Assembly (NCBI RefSeq): GCF_028735875.1
Contig: NZ_CP117834.1
Location: 3,708,001 to 3,772,000, forward strand
Source of the DNA: Shouchella hunanensis
GTDB lineage: Bacteria; Bacillota; Bacilli; Bacillales; Bacillaceae_D
Length of the DNA stretch: 64,000 nt
Direction of reading: 5' to 3'
Part shown: piece after piece, positions 18,430 to 27,652 of the stretch
Numbering within the stretch: position 1 is the stretch's first letter
How the letters are laid out: every line of letters starts with the position of its first letter
Position numbers and translations under genes: made by a program
The notes under the pieces: generated by a model
Seen by the model: only the letters and a program-made list of their open reading frames with translations
Told to the model about the DNA's origin: nothing
Database searches by the model: none

Positions 18430-19050
18430 TCATGCATGCTTGTCTATCCTATTTCCAATGGATGATGGCGGAATATGACGTGTAACTGTCCGTTTTTCAA
18501 GCTGCTGAATGACCACTGTAATCCACGTAATGCTTATACTGACAATAAAAGAAAGGGCAACGAGGTCCCAAAAAACGAGTGAACCGATTGAAACTGGCAT
18601 GCCTTGAGACTGTTGGATTTGTACAAAAACCTCTCCATGCATCATACCGATTACGAGGATAATGGATCTTTTGTATCCTCGCAAAAGAAGAAGCGCCATA
18701 CAGACTGATGGAACAAGTTGAACCACATAAGAACCAAATAATAGAACAACTGGATCCATCCGAATAAATACTTGTACACCAAAGTAAACCGCCGCAATAA
18801 CAATAGAGACAACTACTGGATAGATCAGCTGTTTCACTGATCGTTGACCGATAGCCGCATAGCAACAAACGAGTAAAAACAGAAAGCCAACGCTAAAAGA
18901 ATAGTGCGCATACGTCAACGTTAATGGTGCTAATAGCAAAAGTGCCAAAACAATCACGCAACTAATGGCGCGAAAGATGGTTTTCGGCATAAAAAACGTG
19001 ATTAGTCCAAACACAATCCATCCGAGCCAATAAAAATAAAATCCGTCCAT
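18430..19050 (-). CDS. yphA: Polytopic membrane protein, YphA type
   Basis: A 206-residue protein with roughly six membrane segments and a short basic C-terminal tail (RTVTRHIPPSSIGNRIDKHA). Position between the rpsA homologue and der matches B. subtilis yphA. Function unknown. Its first codons form the 3' arm of a terminator-like hairpin and its ribosome site (AGAGGTG) lies in the loop, so its expression may be limited by that structure. Confidence 0.7.
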   Translation of the reverse strand: MDGFYFYWLGWIVFGLITFFMPKTIFRAISCVIVLALLLLAPLTLTYAHYSFSVGFLFLLVCCYAAIGQRSVKQLIYPVVVSIVIAAVYFGVQVFIRMDPVVLLFGSYVVQLVPSVCMALLLLRGYKRSIILVIGMMHGEVFVQIQQSQGMPVSIGSLVFWDLVALSFIVSISITWITVVIQQLEKRTVTRHIPPSSIGNRIDKHA

Positions 19051-19086
19051 TATGAATCACCTCTATGATGATTATGGACGGATTTT
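19038..19086 (-). terminator. Terminator-like hairpin overlapping the yphA start codon
   Basis: A perfect 13-base inverted repeat, AAAATCCGTCCAT (minus 19086-19074) and ATGGACGGATTTT (minus 19050-19038), followed by ATTTTTATT. The 3' arm is the yphA start codon and the next codons. The loop holds the ribosome site. It can act as the terminator of the rpsA homologue and also hide the yphA start. Confidence 0.65.
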
Positions 19087-19134
19087 TACTAGATTAGACA
19101 TGCACATCTATGCTTCGTTCAGCACAACTTGCAT

Positions 19135-20265
19135 TTACGGACGATATTTTTTTAATTGATCGCCAATCATATCAGCTAAAGAGAACCCAGACGACTCTTC
19201 TTGATGCTGCTTTTCATAGGCTCTCGTTTCGTTTCGAACTTCTTCTTCCTGCGCTTCTCGAATGCTTAGTGAAATCCGCTTGTCCGCTTCATTGATTTCA
19301 AGAATTTTCACATCAACCGTCTGTCCGACTTCAAGTACCTCAGACGGGTTCCCAATGTGACGGGTTGAAATTTGTGAAATATGAACAAGCCCTTCCACTC
19401 CAGGCAGTACCTCGACAAAGGCTCCAAAATTAGCAAGACGCTTCACTGTTCCGGACACGATGTCATTCACATTTAATGTTGTACTTACATTCGCCCATGG
19501 TCCAGGAAGTGTGTCTTTAATAGATAGCGAGATTCGTTCGTTATCGAGATCAACAGAAAGCACTTTAACCGTTACGGTTTCCCCTTCACTTAAAACGTCT
19601 TGAGGACTCTCGACTCGTTCGTGGGCAAGTTGTGAAATATGAACTAACCCATCAACACCACCAATGTCGACAAATGCACCAAATGTCGCTAAACGTTGGA
19701 CCGTTCCCGTTACAGTGGAACCTACTTCAATGGATTGTAGCGTATCTTTCTTCTTCCGCTCTACTTCACCTTCTTGCACTGCACGTTGCGAAAGGATGAG
19801 TTTATTGTGCTCTTTATCTAACTCAATAATTTTCAATTGAAGCTTTTGACCAATATATGTGGAAAAATCCTCTACATAATGACGTTCAACGTGAGAAGCG
19901 GGAACAAAGCCACGGACTCCAACGTCGACAACGAGTCCACCCTTTACAACCTCCGCAACAGCAGCTTCAATTTGTTCATCTTTTTGTTGAAGATCTTCTA
20001 ATTGCTGCCAAGCTTTTTCAGCTTGCACAGCTTTTTTAGACAAAACCAATTCATCATCTTCTACTTTTGTTACTTGAAGTTCTAACTCATCGTTTACAGC
20101 AACAACATCGCCTGCTTTTTCAATATGCAGCGCCGCCAATTCACTAATTGGTACAATCCCGTCCACTTTAAAACCAACGTCCACAAAAACTTGTTTATCT
20201 TCAACTTTTGTTACTGTTCCTTTTACAAGGTCTCCTACTGAAAACACATTCATTTCTTCAGCCAT
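19135..20265 (-). CDS. rpsA: Ribosomal protein S1 homologue (YpfD), four S1 domains
   Basis: RNA-binding protein of 376 residues with four S1 repeats, roughly at 8-76, 92-158, 178-246 and 263-332. Repeats 3 and 4 are the most regular, each with GTVxRLAxFGAFV and GLVHISQ. Low-GC Gram-positive S1 homologues are shorter than the six-domain E. coli S1 and are not essential in B. subtilis. The start at 20265 has AGGAGG eight bases upstream; a TTG two codons earlier is too close. Confidence 0.9.
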   Translation of the reverse strand: MAEEMNVFSVGDLVKGTVTKVEDKQVFVDVGFKVDGIVPISELAALHIEKAGDVVAVNDELELQVTKVEDDELVLSKKAVQAEKAWQQLEDLQQKDEQIEAAVAEVVKGGLVVDVGVRGFVPASHVERHYVEDFSTYIGQKLQLKIIELDKEHNKLILSQRAVQEGEVERKKKDTLQSIEVGSTVTGTVQRLATFGAFVDIGGVDGLVHISQLAHERVESPQDVLSEGETVTVKVLSVDLDNERISLSIKDTLPGPWANVSTTLNVNDIVSGTVKRLANFGAFVEVLPGVEGLVHISQISTRHIGNPSEVLEVGQTVDVKILEINEADKRISLSIREAQEEEVRNETRAYEKQHQEESSGFSLADMIGDQLKKYRP

Positions 20266-20310
20266 TGTCAATTCCTCCTCATAATTTTTATTGTACCAGC
20301 GCTCGATCGA

Positions 20311-20892
20311 TTACTGGTGTTTGTCTTTTAAACGCTGGATTTCTGTCATAATGGTGTCTGTTATTTCTTGTGCAGATACGCGCTGTTGGCGATACGCTTC
20401 CATATCAATTGGTTCACCGTATGCTAAAATGACACGTTTCCGAAATTGGTAAGGACCAATGATGACGCAGGGAATAACATACGCATCGCTTTTTCCTGCA
20501 AAAAAACCAGCACCTGCTAATCCATTCCCGATTTCACCTGTTTTTGAACGTGTTCCTTCTGGAAATAATCCAACCATGTCGCCTTCTTTTAAAATCCGCA
20601 AAGCCGTTCGCAACGATTCCCGATCACTTCCACCACGTTTAACAGGAAACGCTCCTAAGCCTTTTAGTAATTTCCCAATTCCTTTTTTATCAAACAGTTC
20701 TTTCTTCGCCATATAGCGCACTTGTCGATGGATAAACGCACCTAATAGAGGCGGATCAAAATTACTAATGTGATTCGAACATAGAAGGACACCACCTTCT
20801 GACGGAATATGTTCTTTCCCTCTAATTTCCACTTTAAATAGTAAGCGCAAAACGAAACGACAAACTGCTTGTCCAAAACGATACAGTTTCAT
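20311..20892 (-). CDS. plsC: 1-acyl-sn-glycerol-3-phosphate acyltransferase
   Basis: PlsC-type acyltransferase that forms phosphatidic acid. The catalytic HX4D motif is NHISNFDPP near residues 41-49, and FPEGTRSKTG is the substrate-binding motif. The 193-residue length is typical. Its ATG directly follows the cmk stop codon, and AAAGGAG lies within the end of cmk. With gpsA and plsY nearby, three consecutive phospholipid steps lie within 5 kb. Confidence 0.92.
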   Translation of the reverse strand: MKLYRFGQAVCRFVLRLLFKVEIRGKEHIPSEGGVLLCSNHISNFDPPLLGAFIHRQVRYMAKKELFDKKGIGKLLKGLGAFPVKRGGSDRESLRTALRILKEGDMVGLFPEGTRSKTGEIGNGLAGAGFFAGKSDAYVIPCVIIGPYQFRKRVILAYGEPIDMEAYRQQRVSAQEITDTIMTEIQRLKDKHQ

Positions 20893-21564
20893 TTAAACAG
20901 AATGCTCCTTTACAAGATCAAGAATGGCGTCCGTTACTTGATTAATATCCATACGTGTTGTATCAAGGACTTCTGCATCATCTGCTTGTTTGAGCGGTGC
21001 AAATGCGCGGTTCGAGTCTAACGCATCTCTTTTTTCAATATCGCGCTTAATGGCTTCTAAATCAGATGTAAGGCCTTTGTTTAATTGTTCGGTATGACGG
21101 CGTTTCGCACGTTCCTCAACGGATGCCGTAAGAAAAATCTTTACGTCAGCGTCAGGAAGAACGTGGGTACCGATATCCCGTCCGTCAAGCACAGCGTTTT
21201 TTTCACTAGCTAGTTTTTGTTGCTTTTCCATCATATATAAACGTATTTGCTTATAACTAGAAACAAGCGATACGGTTTGATTTACTTGGTTTGATCGTAT
21301 GTCTTCGGTAATATCTTCTCCATCCCAATATACGGTGGTGCCAGTAGATGACGGAGCAAGCTCTAGGTTACCGTTTCTCAATAATTGAATTAAGGCTTCT
21401 TCATCGTTTACATCGATTTGTCGTGCTAATGCTGCTTGTGTTAATGCTCTATACATAGCACCTGTATCAATATAAAGAAATCCTAATTTCTCAGCTACCT
21501 GCTTTGCTACCGTACTTTTTCCTGCACCTGCAGGACCATCAATCGCCACATTAAAACTCGTCAT
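20893..21564 (-). CDS. cmk: Cytidylate kinase
   Basis: Phosphorylates CMP and dCMP. It has the P-loop AIDGPAGAGKST near residues 6-17, DTGAMYRALT, and DGRDIGTHVLPDADVKIFLTA. The length is 223 residues from the ATG at 21564. The ribosome site is weak, and a GTG five codons earlier is a possible alternative. It is followed without a gap by plsC and then the rpsA homologue. Confidence 0.95.
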   Translation of the reverse strand: MTSFNVAIDGPAGAGKSTVAKQVAEKLGFLYIDTGAMYRALTQAALARQIDVNDEEALIQLLRNGNLELAPSSTGTTVYWDGEDITEDIRSNQVNQTVSLVSSYKQIRLYMMEKQQKLASEKNAVLDGRDIGTHVLPDADVKIFLTASVEERAKRRHTEQLNKGLTSDLEAIKRDIEKRDALDSNRAFAPLKQADDAEVLDTTRMDINQVTDAILDLVKEHSV

Positions 21565-21650
21565 GAATCGTTCACACACTTTCTTTTAAAACTTGTTTTT
21601 TATCTGCCCCTATTATCTCATACTTTTAAAAGATGGCAAGCATCCTGTAA

Positions 21651-21682
21651 AGAAAAGAACCCCCGTATCATACCGAGAGTTC
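21651..21682 (-). terminator. Terminator after ypeB
   Basis: GAACTCTCGGTA...TACGGGGGTTC hairpin with T-rich 3' side (TTTTCTTT) on the minus strand. Confidence 0.7.
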
Positions 21683-21689
21683 GATCCTC

Positions 21690-23039
21690 TTATTCGTTGC
21701 TGTAATCAGGTTCTGTATCTTTCATTCGCTCTACTTTTTCTTCATCACCTGTTTGCGCATTAATAAAAATGCGGTACGTATCGTTGTTTTTTGTTCCATA
21801 AAATTCATAGACAAGTACGTCTTCATTTAAGTCTGTTTCGATTACTGCTAGATGATCTTCCATTATCTCAATTCGCGGATTAATCATCCCTTGAGCATCA
21901 GCCTTTGTAATAGCTGGTGTTGGTAAATTTCTTGAATCTTGATGGTGAATAATATGACCTCGGCCGACATAGGACACGATGTCACCATCATCTAGAGCGA
22001 CTTCAAGGGTAATGGAATCTGGGTAAATACGCACGCCATTATCTTCATAAGCAAATTCAAGTACCGCACGATTGTTGTACTGAGTACTTTCTACAAGCAC
22101 CATGTTTTCTTTATTTGCTCGTTCTAAAAATGCCTCTGCTTTTTGGACAGCTTCATTTAAACCAATGGTTTGCTTATCAATCTTGCGGCTCTGCATAAAC
22201 CAAATGGGCTCGCCACCCTCAACGCTCATGTCCATATTGTAATTCGCTTTATTTTCTGGATCATCAATCACAAGAGAATAAGCAGGGTAATCAAGAGCGT
22301 CACTTGCATCATCGACTCTGACCGTTGCTTTCTTCCCTAACTGGAGTAGCTCAAGAGCAGATTGCTTTGCTTCTTCTTTTGTTACCTCTTCACGTCCTTC
22401 TAGTGCATCCTTTAATTCGCCATTTAAATTACGAATCGCCGAGTCCGTTGCGCCCCACTCTACTTCACTAAAACCTTGTACTGATTTATTCATTCGTTCA
22501 AAATGATCCGCAAATGAATGTTGAGCTGAGTCTCCATCTTCCCTTTCTCTTTCAGCCAACCAGTGCATATCTGTATTCATCATCATCGCTTGCGTTTCCC
22601 GCATAGATTGACGAATGGAAGCAGATTGTTCATAAAGTTGCTCTAGTGTTTTATACTCATCATCGGTCAGAGGCTCTTGATTCAAATCTCTTACAGATGT
22701 TCGATAAGAAAAATCGGCAATTTTGTATAAATATTTTTCAGTATCTTCCATGTTCAACCCTTGTACAGGAAGCTCTGCTAAACTTTTTTCAGCTAGGCTT
22801 GTTACCCGCCATACATCCGCTAAAGCTGGAGACAACTGTCTTTGGCTATTCATCGCCATAGTCTTTCCTAATTCGTCTTCAATTTGGTCAATGTGAAAGC
22901 TTAAATCATGATACGCACGTTGATACATATTCTCTGCTGCTTGCGCTAAATGCTCTTTGTCGTTTTTTTGTTGGTAGCCCCATACACCTGTTCCGACTAC
23001 CGCAACGGCAAGAGCTCCAATCATTAGATTTCGAATCAC
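21690..23039 (-). CDS. ypeB: Germination protein YpeB
   Basis: A 449-residue spore membrane protein that SleB depends on for stability and localisation. It has an N-terminal membrane anchor (about 5-20, GALAVAVVGTGVWGY) and a long coiled, helix-rich middle. Three PepSY-like domains make up the C-terminal half, for example NGVRIYPDSITLEVALDDGDIVS. The GTG start has AGGAGGTGG upstream. It lies 20 bases after sleB in the same operon, as in other Bacilli. Expression is known to be forespore-specific in B. subtilis; I could not identify a clear sigma-G promoter here. Confidence 0.93.
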   Translation of the reverse strand: MIRNLMIGALAVAVVGTGVWGYQQKNDKEHLAQAAENMYQRAYHDLSFHIDQIEDELGKTMAMNSQRQLSPALADVWRVTSLAEKSLAELPVQGLNMEDTEKYLYKIADFSYRTSVRDLNQEPLTDDEYKTLEQLYEQSASIRQSMRETQAMMMNTDMHWLAEREREDGDSAQHSFADHFERMNKSVQGFSEVEWGATDSAIRNLNGELKDALEGREEVTKEEAKQSALELLQLGKKATVRVDDASDALDYPAYSLVIDDPENKANYNMDMSVEGGEPIWFMQSRKIDKQTIGLNEAVQKAEAFLERANKENMVLVESTQYNNRAVLEFAYEDNGVRIYPDSITLEVALDDGDIVSYVGRGHIIHHQDSRNLPTPAITKADAQGMINPRIEIMEDHLAVIETDLNEDVLVYEFYGTKNNDTYRIFINAQTGDEEKVERMKDTEPDYSNE

Positions 23040-23059
23040 TTAATCCACCTCCTAAAAAA

Positions 23060-23908
23060 TTAGTAACAAAAGATATGTTTGCCAATGCGTTTGATTTGTG
23101 GTCTCGTCCAAATCCACCCCGATGTAGCTGTGTCGGGATTAAAATAGTACAGAGCATTATTAGACGGATCTTGACCATTTAAAGCATCAAGAACAGCGTT
23201 TCGCGAGGACTCATCTGCACCTAAATTAATTTGACCATCTGCAACGGCGGTAAACGCACGCTCTTCATAAATGACTCCAGCAACCGTATCCGGGAAAGTT
23301 GGTGAATTTAAACGGTTGACAATTACTGCAGCAACAGCAACTTGCCCCTCGTACGGTTCTCCGCGAGCTTCACCATAAACAGCTTGAGCCATTAATTGAA
23401 TGTCATTACTTGAATAGCCAGATGGAACATTCTGTGCTTTTTCAATAATCGGTTCACCATCATCACTACCTGCTTGCTCACTCGAGCCATTACCTGAAGC
23501 TCCATTATTTGATTGATTTCCTTTTTGTTTGTCTAACGAGGTGCCACCATAGTGTGTAACCGAACGCCCTTCATTCAGTGCATTTGTCACAAACTGTTTA
23601 TCAAAATTTGTTGTCTCTACTAGCTTCGCTTTCATATTTTCGCCTACTAAACCATCAATGTCGATTCCATACTCGTATTGATAATTGCGAACAGCCCAGT
23701 ATGTACCCCATCCGAACACACCATCAATGTTCCCATTGTAATACCCTACATATTGAAGTCTGGATTGTAATTCAACGACATCATCTCCCGTTGCGCCTTT
23801 TTGGATTACCTGTTCTGAGAACGCATCTGCATCTGACCCCGATGTTAGGAACGAAAGTAGTCCAACAACAATGATAAGACTGGATTTTAAAACTGTATTC
23901 TTACGCAT
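23060..23908 (-). CDS. sleB: Spore cortex-lytic enzyme SleB
   Basis: Lytic transglycosylase-like hydrolase that degrades muramic-lactam cortex during germination. The order is a signal peptide (about 1-29), a peptidoglycan-binding domain (about 36-95, GDDVVELQSRLQYVGYYNG), a serine/asparagine-rich linker (120-150) and a Hydrolase_2 domain (about 168-282). The catalytic glutamate is in VYGEARGEPYEGQVAVAAVI. AAGGAGG lies 13 bases before the ATG, an unusually long gap. Confidence 0.94.
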   Translation of the reverse strand: MRKNTVLKSSLIIVVGLLSFLTSGSDADAFSEQVIQKGATGDDVVELQSRLQYVGYYNGNIDGVFGWGTYWAVRNYQYEYGIDIDGLVGENMKAKLVETTNFDKQFVTNALNEGRSVTHYGGTSLDKQKGNQSNNGASGNGSSEQAGSDDGEPIIEKAQNVPSGYSSNDIQLMAQAVYGEARGEPYEGQVAVAAVIVNRLNSPTFPDTVAGVIYEERAFTAVADGQINLGADESSRNAVLDALNGQDPSNNALYYFNPDTATSGWIWTRPQIKRIGKHIFCY

Positions 23909-24134
23909 ATGCTAGGTTCATCCTCCTTTGTTATGTGCATTGATTTCTTCTAGCTATCGCTAGTCTTTGTTATTCTTTTTATTTTATACAGCAGAAATTT
24001 CTATCTATGGAGGACTAAATACAATGAACAGGTGGAGAGAATTATTCCTATATAAATGTCTTTAGGTCGATCAAAAATGTGTACAATAGTGGCGTGATGG
24101 AATGAAGTGGCGTCTCCCTTTCCTTTCACACAAC
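23909..24134. other. Intergenic region between sleB and metH terminator
   Basis: About 225 AT-rich bases hold the sleB upstream region. I see the sleB ribosome site and no convincing gene, tRNA or riboswitch. A sigma-G promoter is expected here from the family but no clear match was found. Confidence 0.4.
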
Positions 24135-24174
24135 AAAAAGTAGTACACACTAGTTGGCTAGTATGTACTACTTC
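24135..24174 (-). terminator. Terminator after metH
   Basis: AAGTAGTACATACTAG / CTAGTGTGTACTACTT hairpin of about 15 base pairs with one mismatch, followed by TTTTGTTG on the minus strand. It closes the S-box operon. Confidence 0.85.
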
Positions 24175-24208
24175 CTCAAAATCGATCTACCATTATATCC
24201 TTTTACGA

Positions 24209-27200
24209 TTACAACACGTTAAAATAACGCCCTTCTGGGTGAGAGAAAACGAGTGCCGTCACGCTAGCTTCCGGCTCCATCATGAATTCTTCGGTTAGTT
24301 CAATACCTATTTTCTCTGGTTTTAATAGATCAAATAGCTTTTGTTGATCTTCTAAATTTGGACACGCTGGGTAGCCAAAGGAAACACGGATTCCTTGATA
24401 TTTAGCAGAAAAGCGGTCTGACATCGACATTTCTGGTGCATCAGGGAATCCCCAGCGATCCCGCATCTGCTCGTGAATTCGTTCGGCTAATCCTTCTGCA
24501 GTCTCTAATGCAGCAGCCTGCACAAGATGACTCTTCAAAAATTCTCCTCTTGCCTTTGCTGCTTCTCCTAACGCTCTCACACCTTTACCAGCGGTTACTG
24601 CTAGAAAACCGACATAATCCATTTCTCCACCAACTGGTCGAACAAAATCAGCTAAACATAAGTACGGCTTCACCTGCTGTCTCGGAAACGTAAACCGCTC
24701 TAGCTCTGTTTTTAAATTTGTCGGGTCATAAATAATCAAATCATTTCCATCAGATTGAGCAGGAAAGAATTGATACATAGCGTTTGCCTGCAACGTTTTT
24801 AATTGATTCGCATCTGAAAATAAAGTGTCCACTTTTTCTTTTAGTTCAACTGTTTTTTCATGTCCTTCTGCCAGCAATCGATCCACTTTTCCTTGAACGC
24901 CTAAATGTCTCCCAAGGAGCATTTGCATATTAACATACGGAAATATATGCTCAATGTTATATTGTTTTATAATATGGGGCTCTAAATCTGCTGGTTTCAT
25001 TATTGAGTGCAAATGTTTAACCGTTGAACGATTCGACTCCGTTGATTGAACAACTTCTTTTTTTATCCGCTTTGCTAAATGATCCTTTTTTAACTGTCGT
25101 TGTTCATTTAATTCTAACGCCAATCGTTCACGCTTTTCATCTGTCGTAATCCGATTAGCCAGTTCTAACCCATTCATTGCATCTTTAGCATAAATCACAA
25201 GCCCTTCATATTCTGGGGCAATGCGCGTGTCCACAAACTTTCTCGTTAAAGCAGCACCGCCTACTAGTACAGGAATGGAAATATCTTGTGACTTTAAATC
25301 TTGGGCAGTTAACACCATTTGCTGAGCAGATTTAACTAGTAGCCCTGATAAACCAATGGCAGTCGGCTTCTCTTTTTTTATCGCATCAATTAATTCATTT
25401 GACGTTACTTTAATGCCTAAATTAACAATTTCAAACCCATTGTTGCTTAAAATAATATCGACTAGATTTTTGCCGATATCATGTACGTCTCCTTTCACTG
25501 TTGCTAATAAGATTTTACCTTTCCGAGATTCATTTTCGCTCTTTTCCATATGTGGTTCAAGAAATGAAACTGCAGCTTTCATCACTTCCGCGCTTTGCAA
25601 TACTTCAGCAACAATAAGTTCATTATTATTAAACAATCTGCCCACTTCGTCCATCCCATTCATTAAAGGACCATTTATAATGTCTAAAGGCTCTGAATAG
25701 CTTTGCAGAGCGAGTGTCAAATCTTGCTCTAAACGTTGTTTCGTTCCCTCTACTACATATATGGCTAACCGTTCTTCTAAATTTAGCCCTTCGTACTCAG
25801 TTGTTTTTTTTGCACTTTTACCGCGGTAATGAGCTGTAAATTCCGCAAGCGTTGCGTCATCAGTTGCAAAAAGCAGCTGTTCTGCTAATGTTTTTTCATG
25901 CTCAGAAATACTAGCAAATCGTTCTAATTTTTCCGTATTGACAATGGCATAGTCAAGCCCTGCTTGAGTACAGTGATAGAGATACACTGAATTTAACACT
26001 TCGCGTCCTACAGGAGGCAAGCCGAACGATACATTACTAACTCCTAAGATGGTTAAGCAATGAGGTAAATGCTCTTTAATGAGTTTTATTCCTTCGACTG
26101 TTGCTTTTGCTGATCCAATATACTGTTCATCACCTGTTCCGACTGGGAAAACAAGAGGGTCAAAAATAATGTCATGAGCTGGGATACCATGTTTTTCTGT
26201 TAAAAGCTTAAATGAGCGTATGGCAATTTCTAGTTTTCGCTCAGCTGAAACCGCCATACCCGCCTCATCAATGGTGCCGACAACAAGTGCTGCGCCATAT
26301 TGTTTGACGAGTGGTAAAATGGCTTCAAACCGCTCTTCGCCATCTTCTAAATTGATGGAATTAATAATGGCCTTTCCTTGTGAGTAAGTAAGTGCTTCTC
26401 GAATAACGGCTTCATCGGTAGAATCAATCATTAATGGCACTTTCACCTTATTTGTAACGAATGATAGAAAAGCAGCCATATCTGTCGCTTCGTCACGATC
26501 TGGGTCAGCTAAACAAATATCAATAACATGGGCACCTTTTTTTACTTGCGCTCGAGCAATTTCCGATGCTTCTTCGTATTTTCCTTCCTCAATAAGCCGC
26601 TTAAATTTACGTGATCCAATGACATTGGTTCGTTCGCCGACGAATAGCGGACGCAAAGAATCTTCATAAAAAAGCGCCTCTAAGCCTGAGACTGCATGCT
26701 GTTCCCGTGTCGTATCTTCTCTTGATTCATAGTGATTGACCATGTCTTTAAGTGCTCGAACATGTGCAGGTGTAGTCCCACAGCAACCACCGACGACATT
26801 TAACCAGCCTTTTTGTACAAAGCCTTCTAATTTCTTTGCTAACGACTGAGGGGTTTCATGATAATGTCCTTCTTCATCAGGTAAACCAGCATTCGGATAA
26901 CAGCTTACATAACTCTCTGCCATTTCAGATAACGAACGGATATGGTCACGCATGAATTCTGGGCCTGTTGCACAGTTCAAGCCTACAACCAATGGCTTTA
27001 AGTGCTCTATTGAAAGGTAAAACGCCTCAACCGTTTGTCCTGCTAACGTTGTCCCCATCGGTTCAATCGTACCAGAAATCATTAGTGGCAGCTTTGTTTC
27101 TGTTTGAACAAATGCTTTTTCAATACCAATTGATGCTGCCTTTACATTGCGCATATCTTGGCTTGTTTCTAACAGCAAAAGATCGGCTCCACCATCAATT

Positions 27201-27652
27201 AAGCCTCTTGCTTGCTCTTCATAAGTAGCAATAAGTTCTTGGAAGGTTGTTCCACCTGTAACAGAAAGAGACTTTGTTGTCGGCCCCATTGCCCCAGCCA
27301 CAAAACGAGGCTCATCAACTGTAGACCATTTACCCGCCTCTGCTTTAGCCAGTTCTGCTGCTTTACGACTAATCTCATAAGCAAGATGCCCAAGTTCATA
27401 ATCATCTAGAACGATACTTGATGATCCAAATGTGTTGGTACTAATGATGTCTGCTCCAGCTTCTAAATAAGCCCGGTGAATCCTTGTAATCACATCTGGT
27501 GAAGTGAGATTTAAATACTCATTGCAGCCATCGTAATCTGCACCACCAAAATCATCTTCATGTAAATCCGCATCTTGAATCATTGTTCCCATTGCACCGT
27601 CAAGCACAACAATTCTCTTCTTTAGTTGTTCGATCAATCCAGTCTGTCTCAT
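24209..27652 (-). CDS. metH: Cobalamin-dependent methionine synthase
   Basis: Transfers a methyl group from methyltetrahydrofolate through cobalamin to homocysteine. Modules in the 1147-residue protein are a homocysteine domain (about 1-325, zinc cysteines in GGCCGT near 290) and a pterin domain (about 340-620). The B12 cap and Rossmann domain follow (about 650-880, GDVHDIGKN with the cobalt-ligand histidine near 724), then a SAM-dependent reactivation domain (about 900-1147). It overlaps yitJ by ATGA. Cofactor could come from the btu operon at 49.1-51.8 kb. Confidence 0.97.
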   Translation of the reverse strand: MRQTGLIEQLKKRIVVLDGAMGTMIQDADLHEDDFGGADYDGCNEYLNLTSPDVITRIHRAYLEAGADIISTNTFGSSSIVLDDYELGHLAYEISRKAAELAKAEAGKWSTVDEPRFVAGAMGPTTKSLSVTGGTTFQELIATYEEQARGLIDGGADLLLLETSQDMRNVKAASIGIEKAFVQTETKLPLMISGTIEPMGTTLAGQTVEAFYLSIEHLKPLVVGLNCATGPEFMRDHIRSLSEMAESYVSCYPNAGLPDEEGHYHETPQSLAKKLEGFVQKGWLNVVGGCCGTTPAHVRALKDMVNHYESREDTTREQHAVSGLEALFYEDSLRPLFVGERTNVIGSRKFKRLIEEGKYEEASEIARAQVKKGAHVIDICLADPDRDEATDMAAFLSFVTNKVKVPLMIDSTDEAVIREALTYSQGKAIINSINLEDGEERFEAILPLVKQYGAALVVGTIDEAGMAVSAERKLEIAIRSFKLLTEKHGIPAHDIIFDPLVFPVGTGDEQYIGSAKATVEGIKLIKEHLPHCLTILGVSNVSFGLPPVGREVLNSVYLYHCTQAGLDYAIVNTEKLERFASISEHEKTLAEQLLFATDDATLAEFTAHYRGKSAKKTTEYEGLNLEERLAIYVVEGTKQRLEQDLTLALQSYSEPLDIINGPLMNGMDEVGRLFNNNELIVAEVLQSAEVMKAAVSFLEPHMEKSENESRKGKILLATVKGDVHDIGKNLVDIILSNNGFEIVNLGIKVTSNELIDAIKKEKPTAIGLSGLLVKSAQQMVLTAQDLKSQDISIPVLVGGAALTRKFVDTRIAPEYEGLVIYAKDAMNGLELANRITTDEKRERLALELNEQRQLKKDHLAKRIKKEVVQSTESNRSTVKHLHSIMKPADLEPHIIKQYNIEHIFPYVNMQMLLGRHLGVQGKVDRLLAEGHEKTVELKEKVDTLFSDANQLKTLQANAMYQFFPAQSDGNDLIIYDPTNLKTELERFTFPRQQVKPYLCLADFVRPVGGEMDYVGFLAVTAGKGVRALGEAAKARGEFLKSHLVQAAALETAEGLAERIHEQMRDRWGFPDAPEMSMSDRFSAKYQGIRVSFGYPACPNLEDQQKLFDLLKPEKIGIELTEEFMMEPEASVTALVFSHPEGRYFNVL

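Noticed and set aside
23897-23930. Six-codon upstream frame overlapping the sleB start
   Set aside because: Its ATG sits directly on the Shine-Dalgarno, too close for initiation, so it is unlikely to be translated.
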